The notes: generated by a model not told the origin, from the letters alone. Shown: positions 1 through 11,412, counted from the first letter of the stretch. The stretch is DNA of 64,000 nucleotides from Excoecaria cochinchinensis (GCA_947683425.1 CANTUQ010000043.1:11270501-11334500); one strand, 5' to 3'. Numbers and translations are program-made.

Positions 1-822
1 AGGCTTCCTCTTCATCTCCATCACCTGATTCCTCCACCGAGTGAGATAGTCATGGAAGGACTCGCCAGACTTCTGGTATAATAGCTCAAGGTCTTTCAAG
101 GTAACCTCCATTCGGGTACTACAGTCATATTGCTTAAGGAATTCTTCTATCAGTAAATCCCAATCTTCTCTAGAACTTCTATCCAACCCGTGGTACCAAT
201 CGATCATCGGCCCCATTAGACTGAGACAAAAATACTCCACCTTCTGCCTTTTCATCATCCCTGTGCCTTTCATGATAAGGGCATACTGCTTAACGTGTGC
301 AGAAGGGTCCGAAGTACCATCGAACTTTGGCAAATCCGGCATCTTGAACCTTTGGGGCAGTAGCTCCTCCTCTTCCAGATCTATATCTTTAGAGATGACC
401 CCCCTTCCAGCTGACAATAGACGAGAGATGGCCTCAACCTTTTCCTCCATCTTCTTTACCACGTCATCCTCCACCTTGGGGACTCTTCCCCTCATAACTT
501 GAGGAACTACGGGCTCACCCCCCTCCTCCTCTATGAAGTCATCTATTGGGCCTGAAATGTTCACCTTTCTTTGCTCAGCAAGTGCCTTTGCTCTAGGCTC
601 AATAATTGGTGGTTGCATAGTAGCGGCTGCTATATGAGCCTCCTCCGTAATAAGCGGTTCACCTTGCTCCACGACAGGAGCCACAGATGTTGGTCCAGCA
701 CTTGGTGCCATTTGAGCGATGATGCTCCCCATCATGGCTAACATCTTCCTCTCAAAATCTTCAAATCTTTTGTCTAAATCTTGCGTTATTGACGCACCCA
801 CTTCCTGCGGTAGATCTGCCAT
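1..822 (-). CDS. gag: Ogre/Tat-type LTR retrotransposon Gag, 3' part outside window
   Basis: One open minus-strand frame runs from a Met at 822 to the window edge (about 274 residues, no stop). It encodes the structural Gag polyprotein of an LTR retrotransposon. The N-terminus is a short basic/acidic coiled region (LDKRFEDFERKMLAMM), then an acidic linker, then the retrotransposon gag core: MPDLPKFDGTSDP near 335-300, the WYHGLD stretch near 197-181 and ESFHDYLTRWRNQ near 63-25. The FDG..DP...Y and SLMGPMIDWY pattern is that of Ty3/gypsy Gag. A stop lies in frame just upstream of Met 822, which supports this start. It lies downstream of the primer site at 1892-1909 and of the LTR at 1911-4556, on the same strand. 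Capsid C-terminus, zinc finger and pol would lie left of the window. No lesion is visible, so this may be a young copy. Confidence 0.85.
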   Translation of the reverse strand, partial: MADLPQEVGASITQDLDKRFEDFERKMLAMMGSIIAQMAPSAGPTSVAPVVEQGEPLITEEAHIAAATMQPPIIEPRAKALAEQRKVNISGPIDDFIEEEGGEPVVPQVMRGRVPKVEDDVVKKMEEKVEAISRLLSAGRGVISKDIDLEEEELLPQRFKMPDLPKFDGTSDPSAHVKQYALIMKGTGMMKRQKVEYFCLSLMGPMIDWYHGLDRSSREDWDLLIEEFLKQYDCSTRMEVTLKDLELLYQKSGESFHDYLTRWRNQVMEMKRKP

Positions 823-1890
823 TACCGACCTTGAAATCTCTACCCATTAATTCAAACTCCGCTTGCTCCTTAGGCGACTACAGGGACCCCAAAACCTCCC
901 AGGTAAATGGTCTATAGTGGCTGAAAAATCCAAGGGGTTAGAATGATGCGTGGATGAGATGTAATGCAGGATCGTGCTATGCAGATAGTCCTCAATGCGT
1001 GAAAGATTAGTAGATCACAGTGATATGATACGATGCATGAAAAATCATACGTACGATGATATGTATACGTGAAAAAGATATGCAGACAAAAGGATATACA
1101 CACGCAAAAAATGAAATGCATATGTGTTTATACATACATTTTTTTTTAATTTTAATACGCACGAATGGCACGCGATGCATGAGCATGCTGTGCAGTATCA
1201 ACAACCACATGCAAGCAAGTAGATCCTTCTAACTTTATCACTCCCACACACGAGGTCGTGCAGTCTCTTTCCTAGGTGGAATTAGTCCATGGGTCAACAG
1301 GGGACCCAATGAACGTGCGTAGTGCACGGTGAAAAATCGGTAGCATAACATCTCTTACTCTAATGTGCATTCGCATGAGTTTTGGCCATCTCGTATTTGG
1401 ATAATTCAACCTCATCAAGTTGGGCCTACCGGGGCATGGAAGCCTTTGATAAGAGACCATTCTAAATTGGTTGATTTTGTCTAATACGCGATGACCCATA
1501 CCACAAGCATCGTATTAAGGAGCATGCTACCTAGGGGAAGTTTCTATTTGCCATTACATGGGCTTTAGTCAAGGTGATGAAGCTTTAGGGCTACCCAAGC
1601 ATGCTCCCTACCAACGGGTCTAGCTCGTCGTGAGCCTAACGATCAATTGGGTCTCCATTTGATATACCAAAAGGTACAAGGCTTGGGCTGGTGAATATCC
1701 TTAACACTTCCCTACAATGAGTGAAAGTGGGGTCGTGCTTTGGGAACGTACCGAGGTAAAAAGGGACCAACTAGCATATTTTTAAGGCTCTAGAATGTAA
1801 TGCAATTTCAATGAGAGATAGAATTTTAAGTTTTAAAAACCCAATTATATTTTTAACCAAAGCACTTTCGGAGTAAAGTCTCAAACATAA
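823..1890 (-). other. 5' leader of the Ogre-like element
   Basis: Untranslated stretch between the primer binding site and gag. Short open frames here show no family resemblance. The segment near 1200-1290 matches 50835-50920 closely (shared run caagcaagtagatccttc), which places this element and the one at 44315-58308 in one family. Confidence 0.7.
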
Positions 1891-1891
1891 G

Positions 1892-1909
1892 TCCCCAGCG
1901 GAGTCGCCA
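1892..1909 (-). promoter_or_regulatory. Primer binding site, tRNA-Arg type
   Basis: Read on the minus strand, TGGCGACTCCGCTGGGGA starts one base after the LTR end. This primer-site type is known from Ogre/Tat elements and pairs with the 3' end of tRNA-Arg. It marks 1911-4556 as the 5' LTR of a minus-strand element. Confidence 0.8.
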
Positions 1910-3099
1910 CTGTGACGCGCGCCGGTGGTACCCAACAAAGGCCCTCGCTTTGAATCCGCCTTTGGGATTCGAGGAATTGGTTTGCGTGTTTTGATCATGG
2001 GCGCCTTGAGACATCATCGGTGTATTCCTCCCAATAGAACATTGGGGAGAACAACCTAGTCTAATGACACCTAAAGGCACCTTTGAGGCATTTGGAGTCG
2101 CCACCCAATTTGCAAGAAATTGGGAAAAAGTATCTCACCTCTAACGGTCTAAACTAGAGATATGGTGTCCGGAACTTCCCTCTTATTTATGATTTGGTTA
2201 ATTATAAATGAGTTTTTAACCTCTTAAAATTATATCTCTCATCTCACGCGATTGATGCATTTAAATTAAATAGTGCATTCCAAGTATAAGAAAGCGATAA
2301 AAGGAAAGCGATAAACACACAATCACGCAATTACAAGAGAAATAGGGGCAGAATATAACCCCAATAGAAGGAAATTAAAAATGTAAATGGGACGGAATAC
2401 AATCCCCAAAAATAAATACAGTTGCCCCAAAATTAATTACAAGGGCCCAAAAAGAAATGAGCTTAAATTTAAAACACTCACACAAGATCAAAATAAAAGA
2501 ACATACATAAATCGGGACATTTATTTTCGGAACATTGGTTCCTTCGCACTTATTGAATGTCTAGGAATATTAGTTCCTTCGTATTAATTTAAAGAGGGTT
2601 CGAAGAGTCATTTTGATTGTATGAATGAAAACCGGGATGAGTGATCCCATTTTTGAAGAAAATCGACTCTACGTTTTAATTGCGATATATTTTTTTATTG
2701 TTTGGCTAAAACAAGGGGCATTGATCCCAATTTTATTAGTAAAAATTCCAATTTAATTATAAAAATATTTTTGTGATTTTTTATCACACGCGTGCACAAA
2801 TAAAATAATTATTTACAAATAACACAAAACACATAAAAAAGAGTTAGAGGGATCTCACCAAACCGGAGTGTCAGTCTACGCGTCGCGACCCATCCGGGGA
2901 GTCGCGGGGATGCTCACATAACCCGACTCAAGTTAAATTCATACAAAAAATAATATCAAAAACATTAGGCAAAATAATAAATAATGATGATAAAAATAAT
3001 AATAATATTGATGCAACACAACACAATAATAATAATAATAGAGATGGTAATAATAAACATGAAAATGAAAGCAACGGGAATATGATAAGAATGAAAATA

Positions 3100-3100
<1 letters not shown>

Positions 3101-3184
<84 letters not shown>
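3101..3184. repeat. (TAA)n microsatellite inside the LTR
   Basis: About 28 TAA units. Poly-Asn, poly-Leu and poly-Tyr frames across it are artefacts of the repeat. An equivalent array lies at a similar LTR position at 45458-45562, 52689-52774 and 62263-62665. Confidence 0.98.
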
Positions 3185-4112
3185 GTGTCGACCAAGCCAG
3201 CAAGTATGTGTGTATATTAGTGATAATAGATACAATAATAATAATGAAAACAAGAATAACAGGATAGAAAGGAGGCTGGCGGGGAACTAAAGAAATAAAA
3301 CCATACAAAATCAAATTAATTGACTAAATGGGAATACTAACAGTGCAACAAACTAAAGATGTTAGGAATAGACAATATACATAATAATAATAACAAAAAT
3401 GACAAAATTAATAATAATAAGTGACAAATAAAATTAAATGAGAACGGGTCCAAAGTGTTTACCCTCAGAATTTTTAGATCGAAAATAGGATGTCTCAATC
3501 CGTTCCCCTTGTCGATTTTTTTTATGATAATAATATTTAAAGAGAAATACAAAGTTCTAAATAAAATTTGAGAAAATATTTTTGAGGTAAATATTTTTGG
3601 AGGATGATTTGAACAAAGAGAATTGATTTTTCTTGCTCAAGATCAATCCCAAAATGAAGTATATTTCTTGAAGAAAAATCTAGAAATTAAAGCTTGAGAA
3701 GAAAAACTTAAAAGTTTTTGAAGAATATTTTTTGTAGAAAAAAAGTAGATTAAAGCTTGAGAAGAGGAAAAGATGAACTTAAGAATTTTTTTTTAAGAAA
3801 AAAAACTAGTTTGCTATAGATGAAAAAGCTAGAGAGGAAAGCAAAAAAAACCTTGAATAAAATGTTGCTGTCCCCTTCAAAAATGAAGATTGAATCCATT
3901 TGATTAATCTGATTGTTCTAAAATAGAGAAAGGCTTAAACCTTCTTTTAATTTGTCTTCCTGAAATTTACACGAAAACGAAAAATTTTTCGGTCAAAACT
4001 GCGAGAGAATAGCTAAAGAAAAGTACCGCGTGGTGAGGAAGACCGCGCAAAAATGCACGCACGCGGTAACCTCGGTACCACGCGGCCACTTTAAGGAACT
4101 GGTCACGTGGTA

Positions 4113-4155
4113 CCACTTTTATAAAGTGGCCAAAATGGCCACTTTATAAAAGTGG
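4113..4155. repeat. Perfect 20-bp palindrome, 3-nt loop
   Basis: Arms 4113-4132 and 4136-4155 are exact reverse complements (left arm ccacttttataaagtggcca) around a 3-nt AAA loop. It lies in a GC-rich block (4020-4170) with further partly palindromic CACGTGG sequence on both sides. Confidence 0.97.
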
Positions 4156-4556
4156 CCACGTGGCCAACCCACAAAAATTTTTTAATTTTTTTTTTTAACA
4201 AGCCTTTTCTTTTAAATTCTTTTTTTTTTTGAAATCTTTTAAATTTTTTTCCTTAAATCTTTTTCCAATTAAATTAATTAACTAATTTAATTAATTAAAT
4301 CAATTAATTAATTTAATTCCACTAAATTGATTAACTAATTTAATTCTTTCTTCCCCCCCTTTTTTAAGAAAACAAAAATAACACTCCCCAACAATATTAT
4401 TTTTAGAATTAAAATTAATAATAACTTTTTTATGATAAAAAAAACGAGGGTTTCAACAAGGAAAATATCATTTTTGACACCTCTGCCTGTAAGCTGGTAT
4501 CATTTTCATCATCGGGTAATTCTGATCTTGGACCATCTCGGGACCCGGTGTCTACA

Positions 4557-5311
4557 GTATCCCCAATGACCTCTTTAGCCTACATTGCAGCTTGGACTAT
4601 CCGATAATAACTCACATTCTGCTCCGTGGTCATCGAGATCAATAACACCTTAATTTGCTCAATCAACCTATCTTCAAATTGTTGGCATCTAAACTCCTTA
4701 GTTAAAACACCAGGTGGCGCATATTTACTCAAGTGATAGAACTCCTTCTCATATTCTGCCACTCACATTGCTCTCTGTTTCAAATTCAGAAATTGCTTCC
4801 AATTTGCCTCCCTATATACCTTGGTTACGTATTTATTCCGGAATTCCTTTTCGAAAAATTTCCAAGTAATCGGATCCGAAAGCATTGGATGCTGCAAAAC
4901 TAACTTCCACCAATCATACGCAGCACCTTGAAGCAACGATACTACGCATTCCACTCATTGGTCCGGGGGACACCTTATTTCTCAAAGGACCCTCTGTACT
5001 TTCTCAATCCAATACTCCGCCTTCTCAGATTCATCTAATCTTGTACCATGGAACTCCTCCGCTCCATGCTTCCTCAAGGATTCCAGTGGAACCTTTGGTG
5101 TCGTCATTCGATCGAGCACCCTCGCCATGTCCTGAGACATCTTTAATAAGGCCTCCATCGAAACCATTGGAACCTTATTACCAAAATCGGCTGGCCTAGA
5201 CTATCCAGACCCAGACGGTTCCACTTCTCGTAGATTAATACTTTTAGTTGTTTCCTCCCTCGAGTTGTGAGAAGGATCAATCAATTCTAAACATTAAACA
5301 AGGACATCCAT
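4557..5311 (-). pseudogene. gag: Tekay/Del-type (chromovirus) Gag, broken
   Basis: A single minus-strand frame from Met 5311 shows a chromovirus Gag core. Recognisable pieces: GAEEFHGTRLDESEKAEYWI around 5060-5000, VSLLQGAAYDWW around 4950-4910, FEKEFRNKYV around 4860-4830 and MAEYEKEFYHLSKYAPPGV around 4760-4700. The frame keeps phase but holds several in-frame stops (near 5285, 5195, 4990, 4955, 4760 and 4580). Most fit single C-to-T changes of CGA or CAG codons, the decay expected of methylated DNA. The frame ends at 4556 where the Ogre-like LTR is inserted; the rest of the gene would lie left of the window. It directly follows the iMet primer site and an LTR on the same strand. Confidence 0.85.
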
Positions 5312-5370
5312 ATTAGGTCAACACAACTACACAAACTGTAAACTACCCCGTTTCCCATAAAAGGCTAAAC

Positions 5371-5387
5371 CTAGGCTCTGATACCAC
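5371..5387 (-). promoter_or_regulatory. Primer binding site, initiator tRNA-Met
   Basis: Minus-strand TGGTATCAGAGCCTAGG lies four bases past the LTR end, the usual primer site for initiator tRNA-Met in Tekay/Del and many other plant LTR elements. Confidence 0.88.
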
Positions 5388-5810
5388 TAATTATAATGCC
5401 CATTCCCGACCACATGATTAGCTCAGCTAAAGCAGTCGAAAACGGTTGCTACGCAACAAAACACAAATACACATCGCTATCACACCCAGATGCCAAAACC
5501 TATACAATTAAAATTTCATTACTCACATACTCTCATGCAGTGGATATCTCATGTTAATTTACACATTCATATACTTACATACATCATACACATATACTGC
5601 AGGCTTACATTATGATACTAACTATTACATTCATACATATTCCTTGGTTGCAAAAGGATTAAACCGAATATACAAAACTCATTGTTACCACATAACACCC
5701 CCAAAAACCTACAAGACAGATACTCCTAGTGTTGACCGTCGGTAATACGGATTCGTACTTTAACACACTTCGCGTCCAAACCTACACGGATTAGAAAAGA
5801 AACCCGTGTT

Positions 5811-5824
5811 AAGCGATAACGCTT
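5811..5824 (-). other. Conserved LTR stem-loop
   Basis: AAGCG-ATAA-CGCTT, with CCTACACGG just beside it (GTGTAGG when read in the LTR direction). Counterparts lie at 10412-10428, 21792-21809, 23277-23293, 27941-27955 and 57859-57876. Confidence 0.8.
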
Positions 5825-6635
5825 AGTAGGGAAATAACATATAATATATACATACATACATGGAATTAGATATCAGAAAAGCAGCTTTCGAAAGTTCATA
5901 TCTTAATTGTTAACTTATAAGCATGCATATAATTTATATACATAGCACGATTGCTTATACACAATCTAAATCAACATTTATATAATCATCGTAAACTTAT
6001 CAATGTGTACAGTAGATCATACATATCAATTTAACCGCTTATGTTTACCTTAATTTTGTTTATTTAGTTTTGCCTGCAATTCAATTATGCGGATAACAGG
6101 TATCGCATTGGTACCCTGAGGTACAGTAAATTCAGTGTATCCGTGGATACTCACATTCGCATTGGTACCCTAAGGTACAGTAAAATTCAACATATTCAAT
6201 GTTTCACATTGAAGAATCCAGCAAGGATTCAAATCGCATTGTGATTCCAGAGGAATTGGATGCATTAAGCTGCAGCACTTAGACCCCTATAAGCATGCCT
6301 ATCTATCCACTACTTGACTCGTAGGCTATAATTATCCAGTTCATTTATTAATTCAATTAACCACAGATTCAGAAGTTACAACAAGTCATTTGTAACTAAT
6401 AATAAATTCACATTCTTGGCCACATCATGCCATTACTTTAACACATCTCATACCTCATTAAATAACTTGGCATAGATTATAACATAATAAACCATATATA
6501 CTCATTAATCACATATGATCATCCCATTTAACATCAGCATTAAGTACTTATTAAGTGTTATTATACTTAATTAGTCATTGCTTTACCATTCGGACACTAA
6601 TCATGAATGACTAAGAATTCTTCACAAAAATAGGG

Positions 6636-6970
6636 TACCTCACAGTCACAACCATTTTGGTTGTCACCGTGACTTACACCAATTACCCGAACAGAATGCA
6701 ACTCTTGAGTATCTCATGGTCACAACCATTTTAGTTGTCACTGTGACATACTCCCTTAGTGCAAGGTAGAATGTAAATAGAGGTACCTCACGGTCACAAC
6801 CATTTTGGTTGTCACCATGACATACCAAGTTCACTTCGATCAGAATAGCATTCATGGTACCTCACGGTCACAACCATTTTGGTTATCATCGTGACATACC
6901 AATCACAACCAAGCAGAATGCAAACTTTGCATACCTCATGGTGGCAATCTCTTGGTTGTCACCATGACCT
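6636..6970. repeat. Hairpin cassette, about 5 copies at ~72-bp spacing
   Basis: Five imperfect copies of an inverted repeat built from GGTCACAACC and GGTTGTCACCGTGACC around a short AT loop. They lie near 6645, 6720, 6790, 6865 and 6940 and differ at several bases. The same hairpin type is in the LTR at 54529-58288. Confidence 0.9.
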
Positions 6971-8018
6971 ATGCAGAAGTTGCAAATCACAATGGTACAA
7001 ACAACCTCTTTTCGCATATCAATCACAAGACTTACCATTTAACCATTTCACTCTTTTGTCCATATGCCAACTAAGTTATTAACTAGCATATTACACAATT
7101 TCCATTTCAATTAACTCAATCCAAGATGCATAGAACTAGGCACATTACATGTTCCACAACCCTAGTTATAGCTTATTATGTCATATGGATCTCTTATTCA
7201 CATTCCATTAGAGTTTCTCAAGCAACACATACCAACCAATTTTCATACTAATCACACCACAAATACCCAAGTACCAACATTTAACATTCAATGTAACAAA
7301 ATCAACTAACACATAACCAAAACAAAGCAAGTTTCCCAAACTTTGTCGCCTAAGCTCCTATTACTCACTTAGCACTAGATTCACCAACTTTGGCCTTTCC
7401 CTTGCTCTTCTTCAATTCTTCAGCTACCAAATCAAGTCCAATTTCCACAATTGGGATACCCATGTCAATATCCACAAACATTCAAAAATCTAGAAATAGA
7501 AGAAGAAAAAAGGCACAAGCAATCAACTCTTACCTTGCTGAATTTTAGATTCTAAACATAAGCAACCAACAACTCAACATTTACAAGTTTCCTAAGAGAT
7601 GCACAGGTAGGAAGAAGAAGAAGAAGCAAAATTTGAGAGAAAAGAGTGGCTGTAAACACATGCAATTCCACCAACTTTCTCTCTCCACCAAAAGCTTATA
7701 TTGCATGTTATGGGATTAGGTGGCAGCTCCATCAATGTACACCCGGATTCTACTAGGTTTCCATTAATCCCATTCTGCTTTTGTTAACTTTATTAACATC
7801 TAATTAAACTTGCTTAAGACTTAACATGCACATTAACTAATAGGTCACTCAAACTATTTATTTTTTCAATTAGGTCCTCAATCACTTACACTTTAATCCT
7901 TACTCATTTACAATTAATCCAGATTTTAACACACTTCAATTTAGCATGCTCACTACTCACAATTAATCATTTTACCACTAGGGTACACTTCCGACCATTA
8001 CAGGTAGGGAGTGTTACA

Positions 8019-8941
8019 TTGATTTTATTTTATTTTATTTTGTCTACAATTCTTATTTGTTTCTTGTTAGAGCATTCTTACAAGCAAATGAGGAGATCAA
8101 GGAGTCTTCTTTTGGTTTGATTTATTATTTTAGTTATTTTGTTATTTTGAATTATTTTTGTTTTTATTCATTCTGCTATATAATTTGTAATAAAATTAAT
8201 AATTTTTTGTACGTTAAAAAGAAAATCATAAAATAATTTTTATTAATAAATTGGATTTTTTTTATAAAATAGGACCAATGTCCTAATTTTAACCAATAAA
8301 AATCTCATTTTAAAATGAAGAACTAATTTTATTAAAATGGGATCACTCATCCCGATTTTCTCAATATTCACCCAAAAATAACTCTTCAATTTTTTAAGTG
8401 AACATGAAAGAACCAATGTTCCTATTTAAAATAAATACCCCGTTTTATGTATGTTATTTATTTATTGGTTTGTTTATTTTAATTTTATATTTTAGGGGAT
8501 TGTATTTTTTGTCTAAATTTTATTTTGTAATTTATTTTGTATTTTAGTTATTTTATTTATCACTTTTCTTTACCGCTTTCTTACGATGTTTGACATGCGC
8601 TTTAAATTTTAATGCATGAACGTGTGAGAGAGAGGTGGAAATTTAATATTAAAAAATCATTTATAATTAACTAAGAAATTAATAAAAGTGAAGTTTTGAA
8701 CTACTCTCTAGTTTAGGCCCTCGAGATTAGACGAACTTTCCTACTTTCTTATAAATTGGGTGGCGGCTCCAAAATATCTCAAAGGTGCCTAAAGGGTTCA
8801 TGGGATTAGATGAACTTCCCAATATTTTATTTGGTAGAGATTCTATAATATCTCATGTTGCCTAAGATCTAGACGTGAACCCTCTCGGACCCTAAAAGCA
8901 GGCCCCTGGGAAATTACTAAGCGGGTTTAGCGCACATCACA
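8019..8941 (+). mobile_element. 3' fragment of an Ogre-like LTR
   Basis: Matches the end of the LTR at 37759-40546: the cattcttgcaagcacacgag-like stretch near 8070, accaatgtcc near 8275, a GGGTGGCGGCTCC block near 8758 and an end GCGCACATCACA at 8941. The start of this LTR is missing because the Tekay-like element lies across it. It is the oldest visible layer on the left side. Confidence 0.7.
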
Positions 8942-9266
8942 GGCCCCCAAGTGGTTACTCCAAAAGATTTGGGACTTTAGAGTCCTTGTCCCACATATCC
9001 AGTCTGAAGATTTCTACTAGATATTACTAACGTAAAATTGTAATTTTAAATGGCAAGATAATAATTATGTAACAATATATAAGTAATAATGGTATAACCG
9101 TAAATATGAGATAAAAATTGAAAATTTAGTTATAATTATGTAAAAATAATATGACCCAAGCAGTAAATCGGTAAATAAGCAATAAAATTGTAAATATGGC
9201 TAAAGATGAATAATAAACGGTAAAAATGTAAATTGACATTAAAATGAACTTTAGGGGGCAAGGTAG
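8942..9266. other. AT-rich target DNA, no gene seen
   Basis: Lies between the old LTR end and the solo LTR starting at 9267. It resumes at 27399, since the GGTAG TSD flanks that LTR. The taaaatggtaat-like base use resembles 27400-27720, supporting one original sequence. No coding signal. Confidence 0.55.
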
Positions 9267-10411
9267 TGTTAGTGGTAAAACCCTAAGCCAAATATTTGGA
9301 CCTTTATGTATGGTGTATTTTCAATTACAAAAGCGTTTCTTTTCTCCACATTTATATATATTATTGGCATGTTACAGTAATGTTTGTGAATAATATTTAA
9401 TATTATTCTTATTATCTCGAGTCATTTATCACTAAAGGGTATAAAGAAAAATTAAGACTAGTACGTGTTTGATTGATAAACATGAGATGATTATATATGG
9501 TGATATAAATCAAACCTGTAAGTACTTGTTAGAGAATAAGGAACTGGATAGACCCGCTATGAGATCACTGCATGGGTTAGTGTCATAAGTGATCTCATAA
9601 TAGTTATGCTATTGAATCCTTAGACCTGAGGTTATCATAGTTTCCTACATAAAGAACATAATGCTTTGACCTAATCAAATGTTATCTTTAATCGGATAAT
9701 CATAAAGGTTTTGATTGGGCATGATAAGAATTATGTAGAGTGAAGTGAATGATCAAGATGGAATTTGTTTCTCTCTTATGAGAGAGATATTTATTGGGCC
9801 CCTCGGTAAGTAGGATTATGAAATGTCTGGCCGTGCTCAAATGAATTGATACTGTAATCAATGTCATTTGAATTTATCAGTCTATTTAGGGATCGAGAAA
9901 TTATATGTTTGAACAATATAAGTGTGATATTGACCATAACTTATGTTCAAACAAGATATCATGTGACAAAAGGACTATAATATGTTCTATTGATTATATA
10001 ACATCCCTTACCCGTACGTAATAACCCGTACCGTGTTTCGGCGGGTTCACAATAAGGGTCAAGGGCGTTACCGATAAAAACATTAAAAACTTATAAAGTT
10101 TTATGCCAAAATTTGAGTCATAAAATTTCTTTCATTTTCAAATACATTTGTACAATTCATCATAAACTTACTATGAAATCACAATTCAAAATATATTCCT
10201 TCATAACTTATTACAGGCAGTTCAATTGCATAGTTAATATTGCTTTTACAACACTTATATTTCAAAATTACAAATCTTACACACATTCTTAGGACTATAT
10301 AAATGCTACCCTAAGATCTCTTCATATACTTACATTGGCCTGGTCCACTGTGGATGATCCTCGAAATAGATCCAATCACTTGCACCTACACGGATTAAAA
10401 GAAAATTCGTG

Positions 10412-10428
10412 CTAAGCATAAAGCTTAG
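10412..10428 (-). other. Conserved LTR stem-loop
   Basis: CTAAGC-ATAAA-GCTTAG with CCTACACGG beside it at 10385-10393 (GTGTAGG in LTR direction). The copy in the sister LTR at 23277-23293 has lost one stem pair (GCTTAG became ACTTAG). Confidence 0.78.
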
Positions 10429-11285
10429 TGGGAAACATATAAATATAGACGACCATTAAGAATGGCCATCAAAAGGGTTCAAAGAAAAGCAGCATATAGA
10501 AAATATAATCATGCCGATTATAACAATTTAGGCACTTTAAAAGAGTTTATTAAAACATAAATACGTACTTCGCATATACATCTATTTAATTAACATATGC
10601 TTTAGGTTAATCTTAATAAGCATTTAAGATCATATCATCCATATTCAATTCAAAGTACACACATCGGTCAATTCATGCTTTTATTCACACGTCAATGTTA
10701 ATAAATCACTTACACATAATTTATACCTTTCCGCATCTTATATATGTCACTTTGTTCACTTGTTCACATTTATTCACAATAACAAAAATGCACCTCATAC
10801 ATTTCATGTAGTATCATTTTCATAATTCACATTACTCCCTGTCATATTCACATAGTTATGCCTGGAAACTCAAGAAGGTGGATAATGGGTAAACGCATAG
10901 GTACCCGAAGGTACAAAAAAACTTTTTTTTTCTTTTGAAAATGCATAGGGATCTCAAATAAGACCAAATCACATAGGGATCACAAGGATCCAAATGCATA
11001 GGGACCTGATCAGGGTCCAGAAAATGTATAGGCTGCACCAAACAGAACCCTATAGGCATGCCTATCTAACCACGACTCAACTATTGCAGGCTAAATTATT
11101 TGTCCAATTATTGTTAAATTATCTGCATAATATAGCATGGTAATTTCAATAAGCAATATCATATCACTTAATATCTTACTTACACATATGGTATAACATA
11201 TTATAATTCAACATTAAATCATATATAATCCATAAGTGAGAACCATACCAAGTATATCAAATAAATTAACATTCATACCACAAAG

Positions 11286-11412
11286 GAGGGTCGCGCTCGC
11301 GATAGAGAGCTAGACGACTTCTTTCATGCTCATGCATAAGGTCACGCTCGCGATAGAGAGCACCCGACGGAAGATCATATCACGGGTTCTCTATCGCGCT
11401 AGCGACCTAGAT
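11286..11412. repeat. Hairpin cassette, CGCGATAGAGAGC type
   Basis: Two direct copies of a GGTCGCGCTCGCGATAGAGA-type unit, then an inverted copy (GGTTCTCTATCGCGCTAGCG). The sister LTR holds a diverged form at 24146-24285. Confidence 0.8.

Larger units (their letters stand above)
1911..4556 (-). mobile_element. 5' LTR of Ogre/Tat-type element (2646 bp)
   Basis: Read on the minus strand it begins TGTAGACACCGGGTCCCGAG and ends GGCGCGCGTCACA. The same ends bound the LTRs at 37759-40546 and 44315-46816 and, in part, 61014-63064. The flank 4557-4561 (gtatc) should be the TSD; its partner lies outside the window. It is inserted in the gag of another retrotransposon, whose reading frame stops at 4556. 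It holds a TAA microsatellite and a GC-rich palindromic cassette (4020-4170). Confidence 0.88.
5392..8018 (-). mobile_element. 5' LTR of Tekay/Del-type element (2627 bp)
   Basis: Read on the minus strand it begins TGTAACACTCCCTACC (8018) and ends GGGCATTATA (5392; the canonical CA end has become TA). It is followed by the iMet primer site and gag. In LTR order it holds the hairpin cassette (6970-6636), the GCATGCC block (near 6295), GTACC repeats (near 6180-6100) and the stem-loop at 5811-5824. The bases after the right end (8019-8023, ttgat) should be one TSD copy. It sits in an older Ogre-like LTR. Confidence 0.85.

Noticed and set aside
2928..3314. Poly-Leu, poly-Tyr, poly-Ile and poly-Asn open frames (also 45421-45645 and 62193-62749)
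   Set aside because: They translate TAA/ATT microsatellites in LTRs and have no start context or other domain.
6636..6970. CRISPR-like spaced repeats
   Set aside because: The repeats vary, the spacers are related to each other, and this is a plant LTR. Same for 13186-13320 and 56620-56812.
8942..8990. Primer binding site after the old LTR end at 8941
   Set aside because: The sequence (ggcccccaagtggttactcc) has neither the tRNA-Arg nor the iMet type, so 8941 is more likely an outer LTR end.
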